A model generated the notes under the pieces. It was given only the letters and a program-made list of their open reading frames with translations. It was not told the DNA's origin and searched no databases. Below, in pieces: positions 16,362 through 24,945 of a stretch of DNA of 45,944 nucleotides; positions within the stretch are counted from its first letter, which is position 1; every line of letters begins with the position of its first letter. A program made the translations under genes and the position numbers. Origin of the DNA: Paracholeplasma morum (GTDB lineage: Bacteria; Bacillota_I; Bacilli_A; Acholeplasmatales; UBA5453); assembly GCF_016907055.1 (NCBI RefSeq), contig NZ_JAFBBG010000012.1, forward strand, positions 1 through 45,944, given 5' to 3'.

Positions 16362-17108
16362 ATGAAGAAAGTCATTAGCCTATTAATAATATTAGTGCTT
16401 TTGGGATGTAAAAAAGACAACTTACCCGAACCCACAAAGAATTTTTATGTTAACGATTATGCTGATGCTTTAATGACCTATACTGAAGTTGAGATTGCAT
16501 CTTATAATCGTTATTTATACGAGGAACTTGGTGAAGTCCAAATCGTATACGCAACATTTCTAATTGAGAATGATGATGAAATGCTCAAAGTCGATAAAAC
16601 AGCGCTTTACCGTAAATGGGGTATTGGTAAAAATGATAAAGGGTTATTAGTAATGTTATTCTATAAACAAACCTATATTGATGATATTGAGTCAAGAGAG
16701 CTTGTAGGTTATGGATATGAGGTGGGTTACCATCTTGAATATCTATTCACACCAATATACATGAATAACACGCTTAAAATCCTTTTTAGCGATGAATACT
16801 ATGGCATCGCTGATATGACTGTTGTGCATCTCAATTTTGAATTACTGAACCGTGTGTATACGCTAGTATATGACATGACGCCAATCGATTATAATTTAGA
16901 CGAGTACTTTGATGAATTATTGAATGCGCCATATATTCCACCAGATGACAGTCCTGATGGATGGGACTTGTTATACATACTCGGAAACTACCCTGTTATC
17001 TACGCAGTTCTATTTGGAGTATTAACCATTGGTGGAGGTTTATTCTTTAAAATAAGAGGTGGCGGAGGTTCTTCTGGTGGTGCTGGTCTATTTAAGAAAA
17101 GAAGGTAG
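16362..17108 (+). CDS. TPM-domain (YgcG-like) lipoprotein
   Basis: This 248-residue lipoprotein (LLGC, Cys16) has a TPM domain at about residues 28-165: VNDYADALMTYTEVEI at the start and GIGKNDKGLLVMLFYKQ in the middle. A C-terminal transmembrane helix (about 210-230) leads into a glycine-rich tail GGGGSSGGAG, a usual ending of YgcG-type proteins. Both ends are therefore membrane-attached. It begins 3 bp after the lemA stop without a clear ribosome-binding site, which suggests translational coupling. TPM proteins have been linked to phosphatase activity or membrane-protein quality control; neither can be assigned here. Confidence 0.8.
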   Translation: MKKVISLLIILVLLGCKKDNLPEPTKNFYVNDYADALMTYTEVEIASYNRYLYEELGEVQIVYATFLIENDDEMLKVDKTALYRKWGIGKNDKGLLVMLFYKQTYIDDIESRELVGYGYEVGYHLEYLFTPIYMNNTLKILFSDEYYGIADMTVVHLNFELLNRVYTLVYDMTPIDYNLDEYFDELLNAPYIPPDDSPDGWDLLYILGNYPVIYAVLFGVLTIGGGLFFKIRGGGGSSGGAGLFKKRR

Positions 17109-17116
17109 AATTAACT

Positions 17117-17326
17117 ATGTCCAAAGAAGATAAATATACGCTCGTTACAGTTGAAAGCTATCCAAGATCATTTGATACGCATCATTTTTATATTGAAAAA
17201 CAAAGTCATCTTCAAATAGGAGATGTCATCACTAGTAATGCTGGACATCAATACAGAATCATTGATGGTAAGACTCATGTAGACTTTGAAGACATTGACC
17301 TATCTATATATAAAAAGTTCGAATAG
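17117..17326 (+). CDS. Small conserved-looking protein of unknown function
   Basis: This is a 69-residue soluble protein that I do not recognise. It begins MSKEDKYTLVTVESYPRSFD and includes a short beta-rich segment, LQIGDVITSNAGHQYRIIDG. An AAGAAGG site lies 11 bp before the ATG. It follows the TPM gene by 8 bp and is followed by a good terminator, so it appears to be the third gene of the lemA operon. Confidence 0.65.
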   Translation: MSKEDKYTLVTVESYPRSFDTHHFYIEKQSHLQIGDVITSNAGHQYRIIDGKTHVDFEDIDLSIYKKFE

Positions 17327-17334
17327 AAATAAAA

Positions 17335-17380
17335 CCTGTCTCGTAAAAATGGACCAAACCCATTTGAGACAGGCTTTTAT
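17335..17380 (+). terminator. Terminator of the lemA operon
   Basis: CCTGTCTC (17335-17342) pairs with GAGACAGG (17366-17373), with an inner AATGG/CCATT stem, followed by CTTTTATTAT. Confidence 0.9.
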
Positions 17381-17472
17381 TATACACTCTAGACTCTCTA
17401 TTCAGTGATTATAGGTTTTATATAATAAAGTTTTATCCCTATTTTTTGTTTTTTTAAAAACACAACACACAA

Positions 17473-17499
17473 GAAAAAAAGACTCATATTGGAGTCTTT
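17473..17499 (-). terminator. Terminator after tRNA-Leu
   Basis: On the minus strand AAAGACTC and GAGTCTTT form a stem around a 6-nt loop (17478-17499), followed by TTTTTTTCTTG. It lies 11 bp beyond the tRNA 3' end. Confidence 0.88.
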
Positions 17500-17510
17500 A
17501 ATGTTTGTTT

Positions 17511-17597
17511 TGGTGCCCAAGGCCGGACTCGAACCGGCACGGGTTTGATCCCTCTGGATTTTGAGTCCAGCGCGTCTACCAATTTCACCACTTGGGC
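17511..17597 (-). tRNA. tRNA-Leu(CAA)
   Basis: This 87-nt tRNA has the long variable arm expected for leucine. The acceptor stem GCCCAAG/CTTGGGC is perfect, the T-arm loop is GTTCGAGTC-like, and CCA is encoded. The anticodon stem closes on loop CTCAAAA, giving anticodon CAA for TTG codons. It follows the glucosyltransferase gene by 12 bp and may be read through from it. Confidence 0.95.
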
Positions 17598-17609
17598 ATG
17601 AAAAGCTTC

Positions 17610-18782
17610 TTATGAAGCTTTTTTCATATTAATTGCGTACTCATAAGCTTTGAGCGCACTACTAGAATAACATTCTTGAGAATATTTTTCAATAGATTTC
17701 GATGCATTTTCACTAAGTTTAGTTCTCAAGGATTCGACTTCATAAACTTGTCTTAGTAGTAATGGTAATTCTTTGTTGTCTCTAAAGAATAATCCATTAT
17801 TAAATTCATCAATAACTTCTAGTAAGCAAGAGTCATATTTAACAATGACTGGCATACTCGCTGCTAGGGCTTCTATATAGGTTAAGCCTTGAGTTTCTGT
17901 CACGCTTGCGTTAAGGAATACATCGCCTAATTGATAGTAAAGTCCTACTTCAGTCCATTTTACAAACCCTGTGAAAATAACTCTATCTTCGATTTTAAGC
18001 TTTTTAACTTTATCTTTTAATTGGGACATGGCTGGGCCATCTCCGATGATTAAAAACTTGGATTTTTGTTCTTTGGCTACTTGTGAATAGGCATCTAGTA
18101 ATACGTCAATCGATTTCTCTGCTGAGATACGTCCTAAAAATAAATAGACAAAGTCATTTTCGATACCTAAACTCTTCTTCAGTTCAAGAATTCTAGACTC
18201 TTCATAGTTTTCACGTTTAAACTTATCTAATTGAATGCCAGTAGGAATAATATCATAATGCCCCTCAATGTTATAACTCTTCATTAAGTCCATAACTTTT
18301 TGAGTCGGTGTGATTGTAACATCTGCACGTCTAATAAAGCGTTTCATAAGTTTCTTTAAATAGTGCATTAATGGGCGTCTAAAGAACTTGTTTAAGAACT
18401 TAGACACATAATGCAAGTATTCTTCATACATGGTGTGTACTGTAAATACCATTGGAATTTCATATTTATCCCTCATATGGACAGCAACTGAACCAATAGA
18501 AAATTCGGTATGAACATGCATGACGTCTAAATTTAAGGCGTGAATCTTTTTGATGTGTGCTGATGTAAATGGCACAATTCTAAAAGACTTTAGCCCTTTC
18601 TTTGGAATTGGCATGCCTTTAAGTCTAATAATGTAAGGATCTTCTACTGTATTTGCAGCAGAAGTTGTAATAATGTAAACCTCATGACCTAACGAACGTA
18701 GGCCTTCAGCCAACATATATATAGAAGTTGTTACACCACTAATTTGTGGTAAATAAGCATCTGTAAATAATCCAATTCTCAT
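17610..18782 (-). CDS. 1,2-diacylglycerol glucosyltransferase (GT4), glycolipid synthesis
   Basis: This is a 390-residue GT-B glycosyltransferase of family 4. It opens MRIGLFTDAYLPQISGVTTS and includes MHVHTEFSIGSVAV, HTMYEEYLHYVSKF and PTGIQLDKF. The EX7E nucleotide-sugar motif is present as ETQGLTYIE in the second domain. It closely resembles the Acholeplasma laidlawii enzyme that adds glucose to diacylglycerol, the first step of mono- and diglucosyl lipid synthesis. These lipids control membrane curvature. The flippase-like gene is 2 bp upstream, which fits a glycolipid role. A stem-loop overlaps its stop codon (about 17601-17622). Whether it makes the mono- or diglucosyl product cannot be decided from sequence alone. 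Confidence 0.85.
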   Translation of the reverse strand: MRIGLFTDAYLPQISGVTTSIYMLAEGLRSLGHEVYIITTSAANTVEDPYIIRLKGMPIPKKGLKSFRIVPFTSAHIKKIHALNLDVMHVHTEFSIGSVAVHMRDKYEIPMVFTVHTMYEEYLHYVSKFLNKFFRRPLMHYLKKLMKRFIRRADVTITPTQKVMDLMKSYNIEGHYDIIPTGIQLDKFKRENYEESRILELKKSLGIENDFVYLFLGRISAEKSIDVLLDAYSQVAKEQKSKFLIIGDGPAMSQLKDKVKKLKIEDRVIFTGFVKWTEVGLYYQLGDVFLNASVTETQGLTYIEALAASMPVIVKYDSCLLEVIDEFNNGLFFRDNKELPLLLRQVYEVESLRTKLSENASKSIEKYSQECYSSSALKAYEYAINMKKAS

Positions 18783-18784
18783 AT

Positions 18785-19816
18785 CTAAATCCCTCTCTTA
18801 CGCACAACGATATACGAAGCAAATCCTACTAGCATGCCAAAGTAATAAGTCACAAATCGCCAGATTAACATCGAAGTGACTAAGACCGCTGTAGCCCCTG
18901 TGATTAAGGAACTAAAGATGACTGTGAATGCCCATTCGGTTCCACCAGTTGCACCTGGCGTTGGTATCCAGAGCATAAATGTGGATGCGAAAAGAGTCAT
19001 CGCAATTACAAAGACTAAATCGCTTGGTGATAGATTGACACCTAGTGCTAAAAATATAACATAAGGAATAGAATTTAACAAGATTAAACCCGCAATTCTT
19101 AACAGACTTGCACCAATTAATACTCTTTTACGTTTAAATAAGAGCCCCATGGAGATTTGGAAGTTTGTCACGAACGCAACCGTTTTCTTTTCAGCCTTTT
19201 CCATCGTTTTTTTCAAGAATTTAATTTTCCCTAATCCTCTCAATACTAGGTTAAGAAGTTTTTCGAATTGAGGAATAGTTGAGATCAAAACTAACAACAC
19301 CATAATGGATAAATTCATAATATAACCAATCAAGATGAAAAAGAAATAATTATCTAAAACCACGCGTACACGGTCATAATAAAGAATGAGTCCGATCGTT
19401 GACATGGTTGTCATCACAACTTGATAAATGATGAAATTAGACATCAGTATTGCCATGGTGTTATCACCACTGACGCCTTTTTTCATATAGAAATACGCTT
19501 GAAATGGTTGCCCACCGCTGCTAAATGGTGTAATCGCATTGAAAAAATATTCTGATGACCCAATGGCCATAGAATCAATCATGTGAAGTTTAATCCCTAA
19601 CCCTGTTGTAATAAAGTGTAAGGATAAGTTTGTAGTTATCATATAGAGTAATAACAACCCCATACCCACAAACACATATAAAAGATTAACCCCTTTTAAA
19701 GCGTTATAAATCTCTCCTATGTCGTTTAGACTAAAGACAACGACTAATACTAAAACCAGTGATATAAATACGAAGAAAAGATTTTTAACGATATTGGTTT
19801 TCTTGGTTTCTTGCAT
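18785..19816 (-). CDS. YbhN/LPG-synthase-TM-like flippase-domain membrane protein
   Basis: This 343-residue integral membrane protein has about eight hydrophobic helices and family pieces LSLHFITTGLGIKLHMIDSM, NAITPFSSGGQPFQAYFYMK and PTPGATGGTEWAF. Members of this family flip or modify lipids (the MprF transmembrane part and AglD-like proteins). The start codon overlaps the argS stop as TAATG, and the glucosyltransferase follows after 2 bp, so the three genes are translated as a unit. A role in moving or supporting membrane glycolipids is inferred from that pairing. Confidence 0.82.
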   Translation of the reverse strand: MQETKKTNIVKNLFFVFISLVLVLVVVFSLNDIGEIYNALKGVNLLYVFVGMGLLLLYMITTNLSLHFITTGLGIKLHMIDSMAIGSSEYFFNAITPFSSGGQPFQAYFYMKKGVSGDNTMAILMSNFIIYQVVMTTMSTIGLILYYDRVRVVLDNYFFFILIGYIMNLSIMVLLVLISTIPQFEKLLNLVLRGLGKIKFLKKTMEKAEKKTVAFVTNFQISMGLLFKRKRVLIGASLLRIAGLILLNSIPYVIFLALGVNLSPSDLVFVIAMTLFASTFMLWIPTPGATGGTEWAFTVIFSSLITGATAVLVTSMLIWRFVTYYFGMLVGFASYIVVRKRGI

Positions 19817-21486
19817 TACATTTCATCGAGCGCAGTCATTCCAAGCAATCTTAAGCCTTCATTTAATACTGTACGAACAGCTAAAATCAGGTGTAAGTTA
19901 GCTTGTTTAACGGCCTCATCCTCCGTAATAATTTTATGTTGCCCATAAAACTGATTGAATGTCTGAGATAACTGTAATAAATAACGGCTAATGACATGTG
20001 GTCCATTTACTTCGGTTGCTTTCTTCAAGGTTTGATTGAAGGAAGCAAGCAGCTTAACGAGTTCAAAGTAAAGCGGTTCATTAAAAATATCGTAATTGGA
20101 TATTTCACTTAAAGTTTGGTTTTTTAAGATGGATGCAATTCTAACACTACTGTATTGTAAGTAAGGGCCGGTTTGACCTTCAAATGCCAACATTTGGTCT
20201 AGATTGAACTCGATTTCAGAGTTTCGATCGTTCTTCAGGTCGTTAAAGATGACTGCGCCAATCCCTACTGCTTTCGCAACCATTTCTTTGTTAGAAATGT
20301 TAGGGTTTTTTAGCGTAATCGCATTTAAGGCTTGTTCAATCGCTTCTTTAATCACATCGTATAGTTTAACAACGTTACCCCCACGAGTAGACATCTTCTT
20401 ACCATCTTGCAAGACTAATCCGAAGTTCACATGTTCAATGTCAAAATCATGTCCCATTAATTTGGTTACAGCTTTTAATTGTTCAAAGTGAAGTTTTTGT
20501 TCGTTACCTACAACATATAAAACCTTATCAAAATGATAATGATTGTATCGATACATTAAAGCGGCTAAATCACGTGTGATGTATAGTGTAGCGCCATCTC
20601 TACGTTTGATTAAAGCAGGCGGAATTTGATCCCCTAGACGAACAATCATTGCACCGTCGTCTTCGACTAATAATCCGAGTTCATCTAATCTATCTGCGAT
20701 GGCTTCCATCTTATCATTATAGAAAGACTCTCCATCGTAAGAATCAAAGCTTACCCCAAGTAAGTCATACATAGACATAAATTCTTTTAAGGATTCATCT
20801 CTAAAATATTGCCATAACTCTAGCATTTCTTGATCGCCATCTTCTAAGCGTTTAAAGATGGCTCTTGCATCGTCTTCCAAACTTGGATTTGATTCGGATT
20901 CTTGGTGGAACTTAACATAGAGTTTTTGAAGTTCTGTAATTGGGTTTTGTTCAATAAGTTTTCTATCGCCCCATAGTTTGTAGGCAACAATCATCTTTCC
21001 AAATTGAGTACCCCAGTCTCCAAGGTGGTTAATCCCGATGACTTTATAACCAAGTTTGGTATAAATGTTTTTAAGGGCATTTCCAATCATGGTTGAACGT
21101 AAGTGTCCAATTGAGAAACTTTTCGCAATATTTGGGGCACTGTAGTCTATACATACCGTTTGGTTGATCGTATCATTACCAAACTTTTCTTTTTCTGTTA
21201 ATACTTCCTCAATCACTTCTTTAGATAATCTTACGCGGTCAATGGAAATGTTTAAAAACCCATTTAAGAATTGGGTTTCACTAATAGAAGGATTATCTTC
21301 TAGGATTGCTGATACTTTGCTTGAGAGTTCAGCCATAGACATCCCTAATTGTTTTACTAATCCAAAAAGTGGTATTGCTAAATCGGCATTTCCTCTTTTG
21401 GGTTCTTCTACAACCACATTAATGTCAGGGTTATTCAAACCTAACATTACACTGGTTTTAATATCGTCTTTAATTGCTTGAATCAT
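19816..21486 (-). CDS. argS: Arginyl-tRNA synthetase
   Basis: This 556-residue class I synthetase charges tRNA-Arg. Visible features are the N-terminal arginyl domain (about 1-85), the ATP-site motif SIGHLRST (125-132, the HIGH equivalent), HLGDWGTQFGKMI, and DGKKMSTRGGNVVKL with the KMSKS-equivalent loop. The C-terminal anticodon-binding DALR domain ends LNEGLRLLGMTALDEM. The length is normal. The ATG follows AAGGTG at a good distance. Confidence 0.96.
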   Translation of the reverse strand: MIQAIKDDIKTSVMLGLNNPDINVVVEEPKRGNADLAIPLFGLVKQLGMSMAELSSKVSAILEDNPSISETQFLNGFLNISIDRVRLSKEVIEEVLTEKEKFGNDTINQTVCIDYSAPNIAKSFSIGHLRSTMIGNALKNIYTKLGYKVIGINHLGDWGTQFGKMIVAYKLWGDRKLIEQNPITELQKLYVKFHQESESNPSLEDDARAIFKRLEDGDQEMLELWQYFRDESLKEFMSMYDLLGVSFDSYDGESFYNDKMEAIADRLDELGLLVEDDGAMIVRLGDQIPPALIKRRDGATLYITRDLAALMYRYNHYHFDKVLYVVGNEQKLHFEQLKAVTKLMGHDFDIEHVNFGLVLQDGKKMSTRGGNVVKLYDVIKEAIEQALNAITLKNPNISNKEMVAKAVGIGAVIFNDLKNDRNSEIEFNLDQMLAFEGQTGPYLQYSSVRIASILKNQTLSEISNYDIFNEPLYFELVKLLASFNQTLKKATEVNGPHVISRYLLQLSQTFNQFYGQHKIITEDEAVKQANLHLILAVRTVLNEGLRLLGMTALDEM

Positions 21487-21512
21487 TTTAACACCTTACT
21501 TTCTAATAACAT

Positions 21513-21538
21513 ACAAAAAAAGCACGTGTGTGCTTTTT
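21513..21538 (-). terminator. Terminator of the thioredoxin-like gene
   Basis: AAAAGCAC/GTGCTTTTT stem read on the minus strand, followed by T residues. It overlaps the last bases of the stop codon region of the thioredoxin-like gene and separates it from argS. Confidence 0.8.
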
Positions 21539-22076
21539 AATTTGATAGACTGACTAAACGCATGAATTCTTTGATTTGAGCCACTTGAGTATCTCCAGTA
21601 ACATCAGCTCTATTTAGAACGATAGCGCCATTGTTAACGTAGTATAACTCAGGGGTTGCTTCAAGTTTAAATTTATAGGTATCTTGAAGTTCTTTAATCA
21701 TTTTTGTTGATAATGTCCTAGTATCAACATAATAGATTTGCTTAATAGATTCTTTCAACCCATAAGATTGGAATTGAATATCGTAGTAACCAATTTCAGT
21801 TACACATACACTGCAAGAAGGATTTCCAAAGAATACAATGATTGGTTCTTCAGATTTAATCACTTTAATGAGTTTTGAAGCTGAAATAGATTCAAAAACG
21901 TGATCTTGTTGCAAGTTTGGTGAACCAGCACTTGTATAAGCTTTATATATTTTTTCCTTATCTGATGGGATTAAAACTGCGATCAATGCTGCAAACAAAA
22001 ACAGAATACCGACTACAATAATGATTGTAAGTGGTTTAACCTTGTGTTGAGGTCTTGCATAAGCCTTTTTTGACAT
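21537..22076 (-). CDS. Membrane-anchored thioredoxin-fold protein
   Basis: This 179-residue protein has one N-terminal transmembrane helix (about 17-36) and an outward thioredoxin-like domain. The active site is FFGNPSCSVCVTE, a CxxC motif (about C85 and C88). A YKFKLEATPELYYV segment carries the cis-proline loop (TPELYYV). It probably handles thiols of exported proteins or oxidised lipoproteins. It is monocistronic, with its own promoter (22106-22134) and terminator. Confidence 0.82.
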   Translation of the reverse strand: MSKKAYARPQHKVKPLTIIIVVGILFLFAALIAVLIPSDKEKIYKAYTSAGSPNLQQDHVFESISASKLIKVIKSEEPIIVFFGNPSCSVCVTEIGYYDIQFQSYGLKESIKQIYYVDTRTLSTKMIKELQDTYKFKLEATPELYYVNNGAIVLNRADVTGDTQVAQIKEFMRLVSLSN

Positions 22077-22105
22077 ATATGAATCTCCTTTAAATTACTA
22101 GTATT

Positions 22106-22134
22106 ATTATAACATAGCGATTTTTTTTATTCAA
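22106..22134 (-). promoter_or_regulatory. Promoter of the thioredoxin-like gene
   Basis: On the minus strand TTGAAT (22129-22134), a 17-bp spacer and TATAAT (22106-22111); AAGGAG precedes the ATG. Confidence 0.8.
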
Positions 22135-22191
22135 TTGATTTTATGATTAGTTTTAATTATGGGCAAAATAAGTAAATTGTTATTTACTCAG

Positions 22192-22220
22192 TTGTGTAAC
22201 CCGTTTCATTGGGTTATAAT
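22192..22220 (+). promoter_or_regulatory. glgA promoter with inverted repeat in the spacer
   Basis: TTGTGT (22192-22197), a 17-bp spacer and TATAAT (22215-22220). The spacer holds AACCC (22198-22202) and GGGTT (22211-22215) as inverted arms, a possible repressor site. An AGGGAG site precedes the ATG. Confidence 0.72.
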
Positions 22221-22241
22221 TGAAGTAAGGGAGATGAGTCT

Positions 22242-23666
22242 ATGAATATTCTTTTTTGTGCAAGTGAAGCCTACCCATTTTCTAAGTCAGGCGGCTTAGC
22301 AGATATGGCTTCAGCACTGCCAAAAATAATTAATCAAAAAGGTGAGAAAGCCATTGTGATAACCCCATTTTATGATGCTTTATACGATAAGAAGTCCTCA
22401 TTCAAATGGATTGGTTCTAAAGACATTTTAATCCAAGATGTTGTCTACGAGGCGAACTTCTATGAAACATTTTACGATGGCGTTACTTATGTATTTGTCG
22501 AGAATGAAACATTCTTTAAACGAGCCAACTATTACGGCTACTATGATGATGATAAAAGGTTCTTATTCTTCTCTTATGCAATCTTAGAATACATACCGAT
22601 TAGTAAAGTCAAGTTTGACCTACTTCACATCAATGACTGGCAGACGGGATTAGTCCCATTCTTACTGGATGATATTTACAGGGTTAATCCACTTTATAAA
22701 GACATTAAAACACTACTTACCATCCATAATTTGGAATACCAAGGGTCATTTCCTAAGGATGCGCATAAGCTGATTAATCGTCCGTTCAATTATGCCTACA
22801 TTCACTTTGACCGTATGAATTATTTGAAAGCAGCCATAATGAGAGCCAATCATATTAATACTGTAAGCCCTACTTACAGAGAGGAAGTTCAATATGAGTA
22901 TTATGGTTTTACTCTAGATGGTGCTTTAAAATCTAGACTCAATCATTTCTCAGGAATCCTAAATGGCATTGACTATGAAATCTATAATCCTGAAACAGAC
23001 ACACTGATTGAACAAACATTTAACTACAAGCATTTCAGTTCTGCAAAAAAGAAGAACAAACTTGCCTTATTAAAAAAATTAAACCTCGATATGTCTACTG
23101 ACACAGCGCTTGTAGCGTATATCGGAAGACTAGCAAAACAAAAAGGAATTGACTTAATGATGGCAACCCTTGAAGAAGCAATAGCTGAAAGCACTGCTAA
23201 ATTCGTATTTATCGGTAGTGGTGACCCTTTATATGAAGACTTTTTCAGAAAACTTCAAGAAAAATACCGTACAAGAGTCTATAGTTTTATCGGGTTTAAC
23301 AACACCCTTGCACATCAACTCTATGCAAGTGCTGACATCTTAATGATGCCAAGTCAGTTTGAGCCTTGTGGGCTTGGTCAATTGATGGCTATGCGTTATG
23401 GATGCTTACCGCTTGTAAGAGAAACGGGTGGTCTTAAAGATACCGTAACACCGTATAACAAATACACGAAGGATGGTCATGGATTTAGCTTCTCAAACTA
23501 CAATGCACATGAACTCAAACAAGTGTTACTAGATGCAATCCTTCTTTATGCGAACAATCAAGACGATTGGAAGATATTAGTTAGAAACGCAATGAAACAA
23601 GACCATTCGCTTGAACAAATGGGCAAGGAATACCTAGAACTATACGAAAGAATACTTAAATCATAA
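22242..23666 (+). CDS. glgA: Glycogen/starch synthase
   Basis: This 474-residue GT5 enzyme extends alpha-1,4-glucan from ADP-glucose. The ADP-glucose motif KSGGLADMASALP is at residues 15-27. Other family blocks are LLHINDWQTGLVPF, HNLEYQGSFP, NGIDYEIYNPETD, YIGRLAKQKGIDLM and the C-terminal PSQFEPCGLGQLMAMRYGCLP. The length is typical. glgC follows 12 bp downstream and supplies the substrate. No branching-enzyme, phosphorylase or debranching gene is nearby. Confidence 0.95.
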   Translation: MNILFCASEAYPFSKSGGLADMASALPKIINQKGEKAIVITPFYDALYDKKSSFKWIGSKDILIQDVVYEANFYETFYDGVTYVFVENETFFKRANYYGYYDDDKRFLFFSYAILEYIPISKVKFDLLHINDWQTGLVPFLLDDIYRVNPLYKDIKTLLTIHNLEYQGSFPKDAHKLINRPFNYAYIHFDRMNYLKAAIMRANHINTVSPTYREEVQYEYYGFTLDGALKSRLNHFSGILNGIDYEIYNPETDTLIEQTFNYKHFSSAKKKNKLALLKKLNLDMSTDTALVAYIGRLAKQKGIDLMMATLEEAIAESTAKFVFIGSGDPLYEDFFRKLQEKYRTRVYSFIGFNNTLAHQLYASADILMMPSQFEPCGLGQLMAMRYGCLPLVRETGGLKDTVTPYNKYTKDGHGFSFSNYNAHELKQVLLDAILLYANNQDDWKILVRNAMKQDHSLEQMGKEYLELYERILKS

Positions 23667-23678
23667 AGGAGAAACCCT

Positions 23679-24908
23679 ATGGAAACATTAGCATTGATTT
23701 TAGCTGGAGGAAAAGGCTCTAGACTAGATATATTATCAGAAAAACGCAGTAAACCGGCTGTACCATTTGCTGGTAAATTTAGAATCATCGACTTCTCACT
23801 TTCAAACTGTGCGAACTCAGGCATTTATGATATCGCAATCCTAACACAATACTTACCATTCTCACTTAACGAACACATCGGTTCCGGTAAACCATGGGAT
23901 CTAGACAGAAGAGATTCTCAAGTCACACTACTTCAACCTCATAATGAATGGTATATGGGAACTGCAGACTCTGTGTTAAAAAACTTGAATTTCGTTAAGC
24001 GTAGAGACCCAAAGTACATTTTAATACTCTCTGGCGATCATATCTATAAAATGAACTATAAAAAGATGATTGATTTCCACATTGAAAAAGGTGCAAAACT
24101 TACGATTGCAACTCAACAAGTACCCTTCGAAGAGGCACACCGTTTTGGAATCATGGAAACCGACAAAAACTCAAGAATCATCGGGTTTGAAGAAAAGCCA
24201 AAACAACCTAAATCTAACCAAGCATCCATGGGTATTTATGTATTTTCCGCTGAAGTGTTATACAATGCTTTAGAAACCATTAAAGACCCTAACCTAGATT
24301 TTGGTAAACATATTATTCCAAGTCTAATCAACAACCATAATACCCCTGTCTATGGGTATGAGTTTAATGGTTATTGGCGCGATGTAGGTACCTATGATTC
24401 CTACCTTCAAACCAATATCGAACTCCTTAATATGCAAGAACCGAGACTGGACCTTTATAGTGATCAATGGAAGATCTATACGCGAAGCGAAGAAATGCCA
24501 CCTGTAAGAGTTGGCAATAATGCGAAAATTGTTAACTCATTAATCTCTAACGGTTCTGTTATCGATGGCACAGTAATCAATAGTGTATTAAGCCCAGGCG
24601 TTCGTGTTGAAAAAGGCGCTGTAGTGAGAGATTCTGTTATTCTAAACAATACGATTATCAGTGAGAATGCGGTTGTTGATAAAGCCATTCTCGATAAGAA
24701 AGTCTATGTTGGTAGAAACGCAATTATTGGGTTTGGTGAAGACTATACACCAAATGAAGAAAGACCAAATGTCCTATCATCTGGTATTAATGTCATTGAA
24801 AAACATGGCTTCGTTCCAGATGGTGCGAAGATTCCACGTAACTGTAGAATTTATAGAAATGCCAAGTTTGATCAATTAGAAATTAAATCTGGTTCAACCA
24901 TAAGATAA
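23679..24908 (+). CDS. glgC: Glucose-1-phosphate adenylyltransferase
   Basis: This 409-residue ADP-glucose pyrophosphorylase makes ADP-glucose from ATP and glucose-1-phosphate. The nucleotide-binding start is ALILAGGKGSRLDILSEKRS, followed by KPAVPFAGKFRIIDF, PHNEWYMGTADSV, LSGDHIYKMNYKKM, HRFGIM, FEEKP, ASMGIYVF and GYWRDVGTYDSY. The C-terminal third is a left-handed beta-helix with hexapeptide repeats (about 285-400). It has catalytic residues of a GlgC type rather than the inactive GlgD type as far as can be seen. It is the second gene after glgA with AAGGAG upstream. Confidence 0.93.
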   Translation: METLALILAGGKGSRLDILSEKRSKPAVPFAGKFRIIDFSLSNCANSGIYDIAILTQYLPFSLNEHIGSGKPWDLDRRDSQVTLLQPHNEWYMGTADSVLKNLNFVKRRDPKYILILSGDHIYKMNYKKMIDFHIEKGAKLTIATQQVPFEEAHRFGIMETDKNSRIIGFEEKPKQPKSNQASMGIYVFSAEVLYNALETIKDPNLDFGKHIIPSLINNHNTPVYGYEFNGYWRDVGTYDSYLQTNIELLNMQEPRLDLYSDQWKIYTRSEEMPPVRVGNNAKIVNSLISNGSVIDGTVINSVLSPGVRVEKGAVVRDSVILNNTIISENAVVDKAILDKKVYVGRNAIIGFGEDYTPNEERPNVLSSGINVIEKHGFVPDGAKIPRNCRIYRNAKFDQLEIKSGSTIR

Positions 24909-24911
24909 AGT

Positions 24912-24945
24912 AAAGCCCTCACAAAATGATGTGAGGGCTTTTATT
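24912..24945. terminator. Bidirectional terminator between glgC and degV
   Basis: AAAGCCCTCAC (24912-24922) pairs with GTGAGGGCTTT (24931-24941) around an 8-nt loop. There is a T run on the plus strand and A residues on the other side, so it can serve both convergent genes. Confidence 0.9.

Noticed and set aside
17601-17622. Strong terminator between the glucosyltransferase gene and tRNA-Leu
   Set aside because: A hairpin is present over the stop codon, but the minus-strand T run is short and interrupted, and the tRNA lies immediately downstream. It may be weak or serve the other strand.
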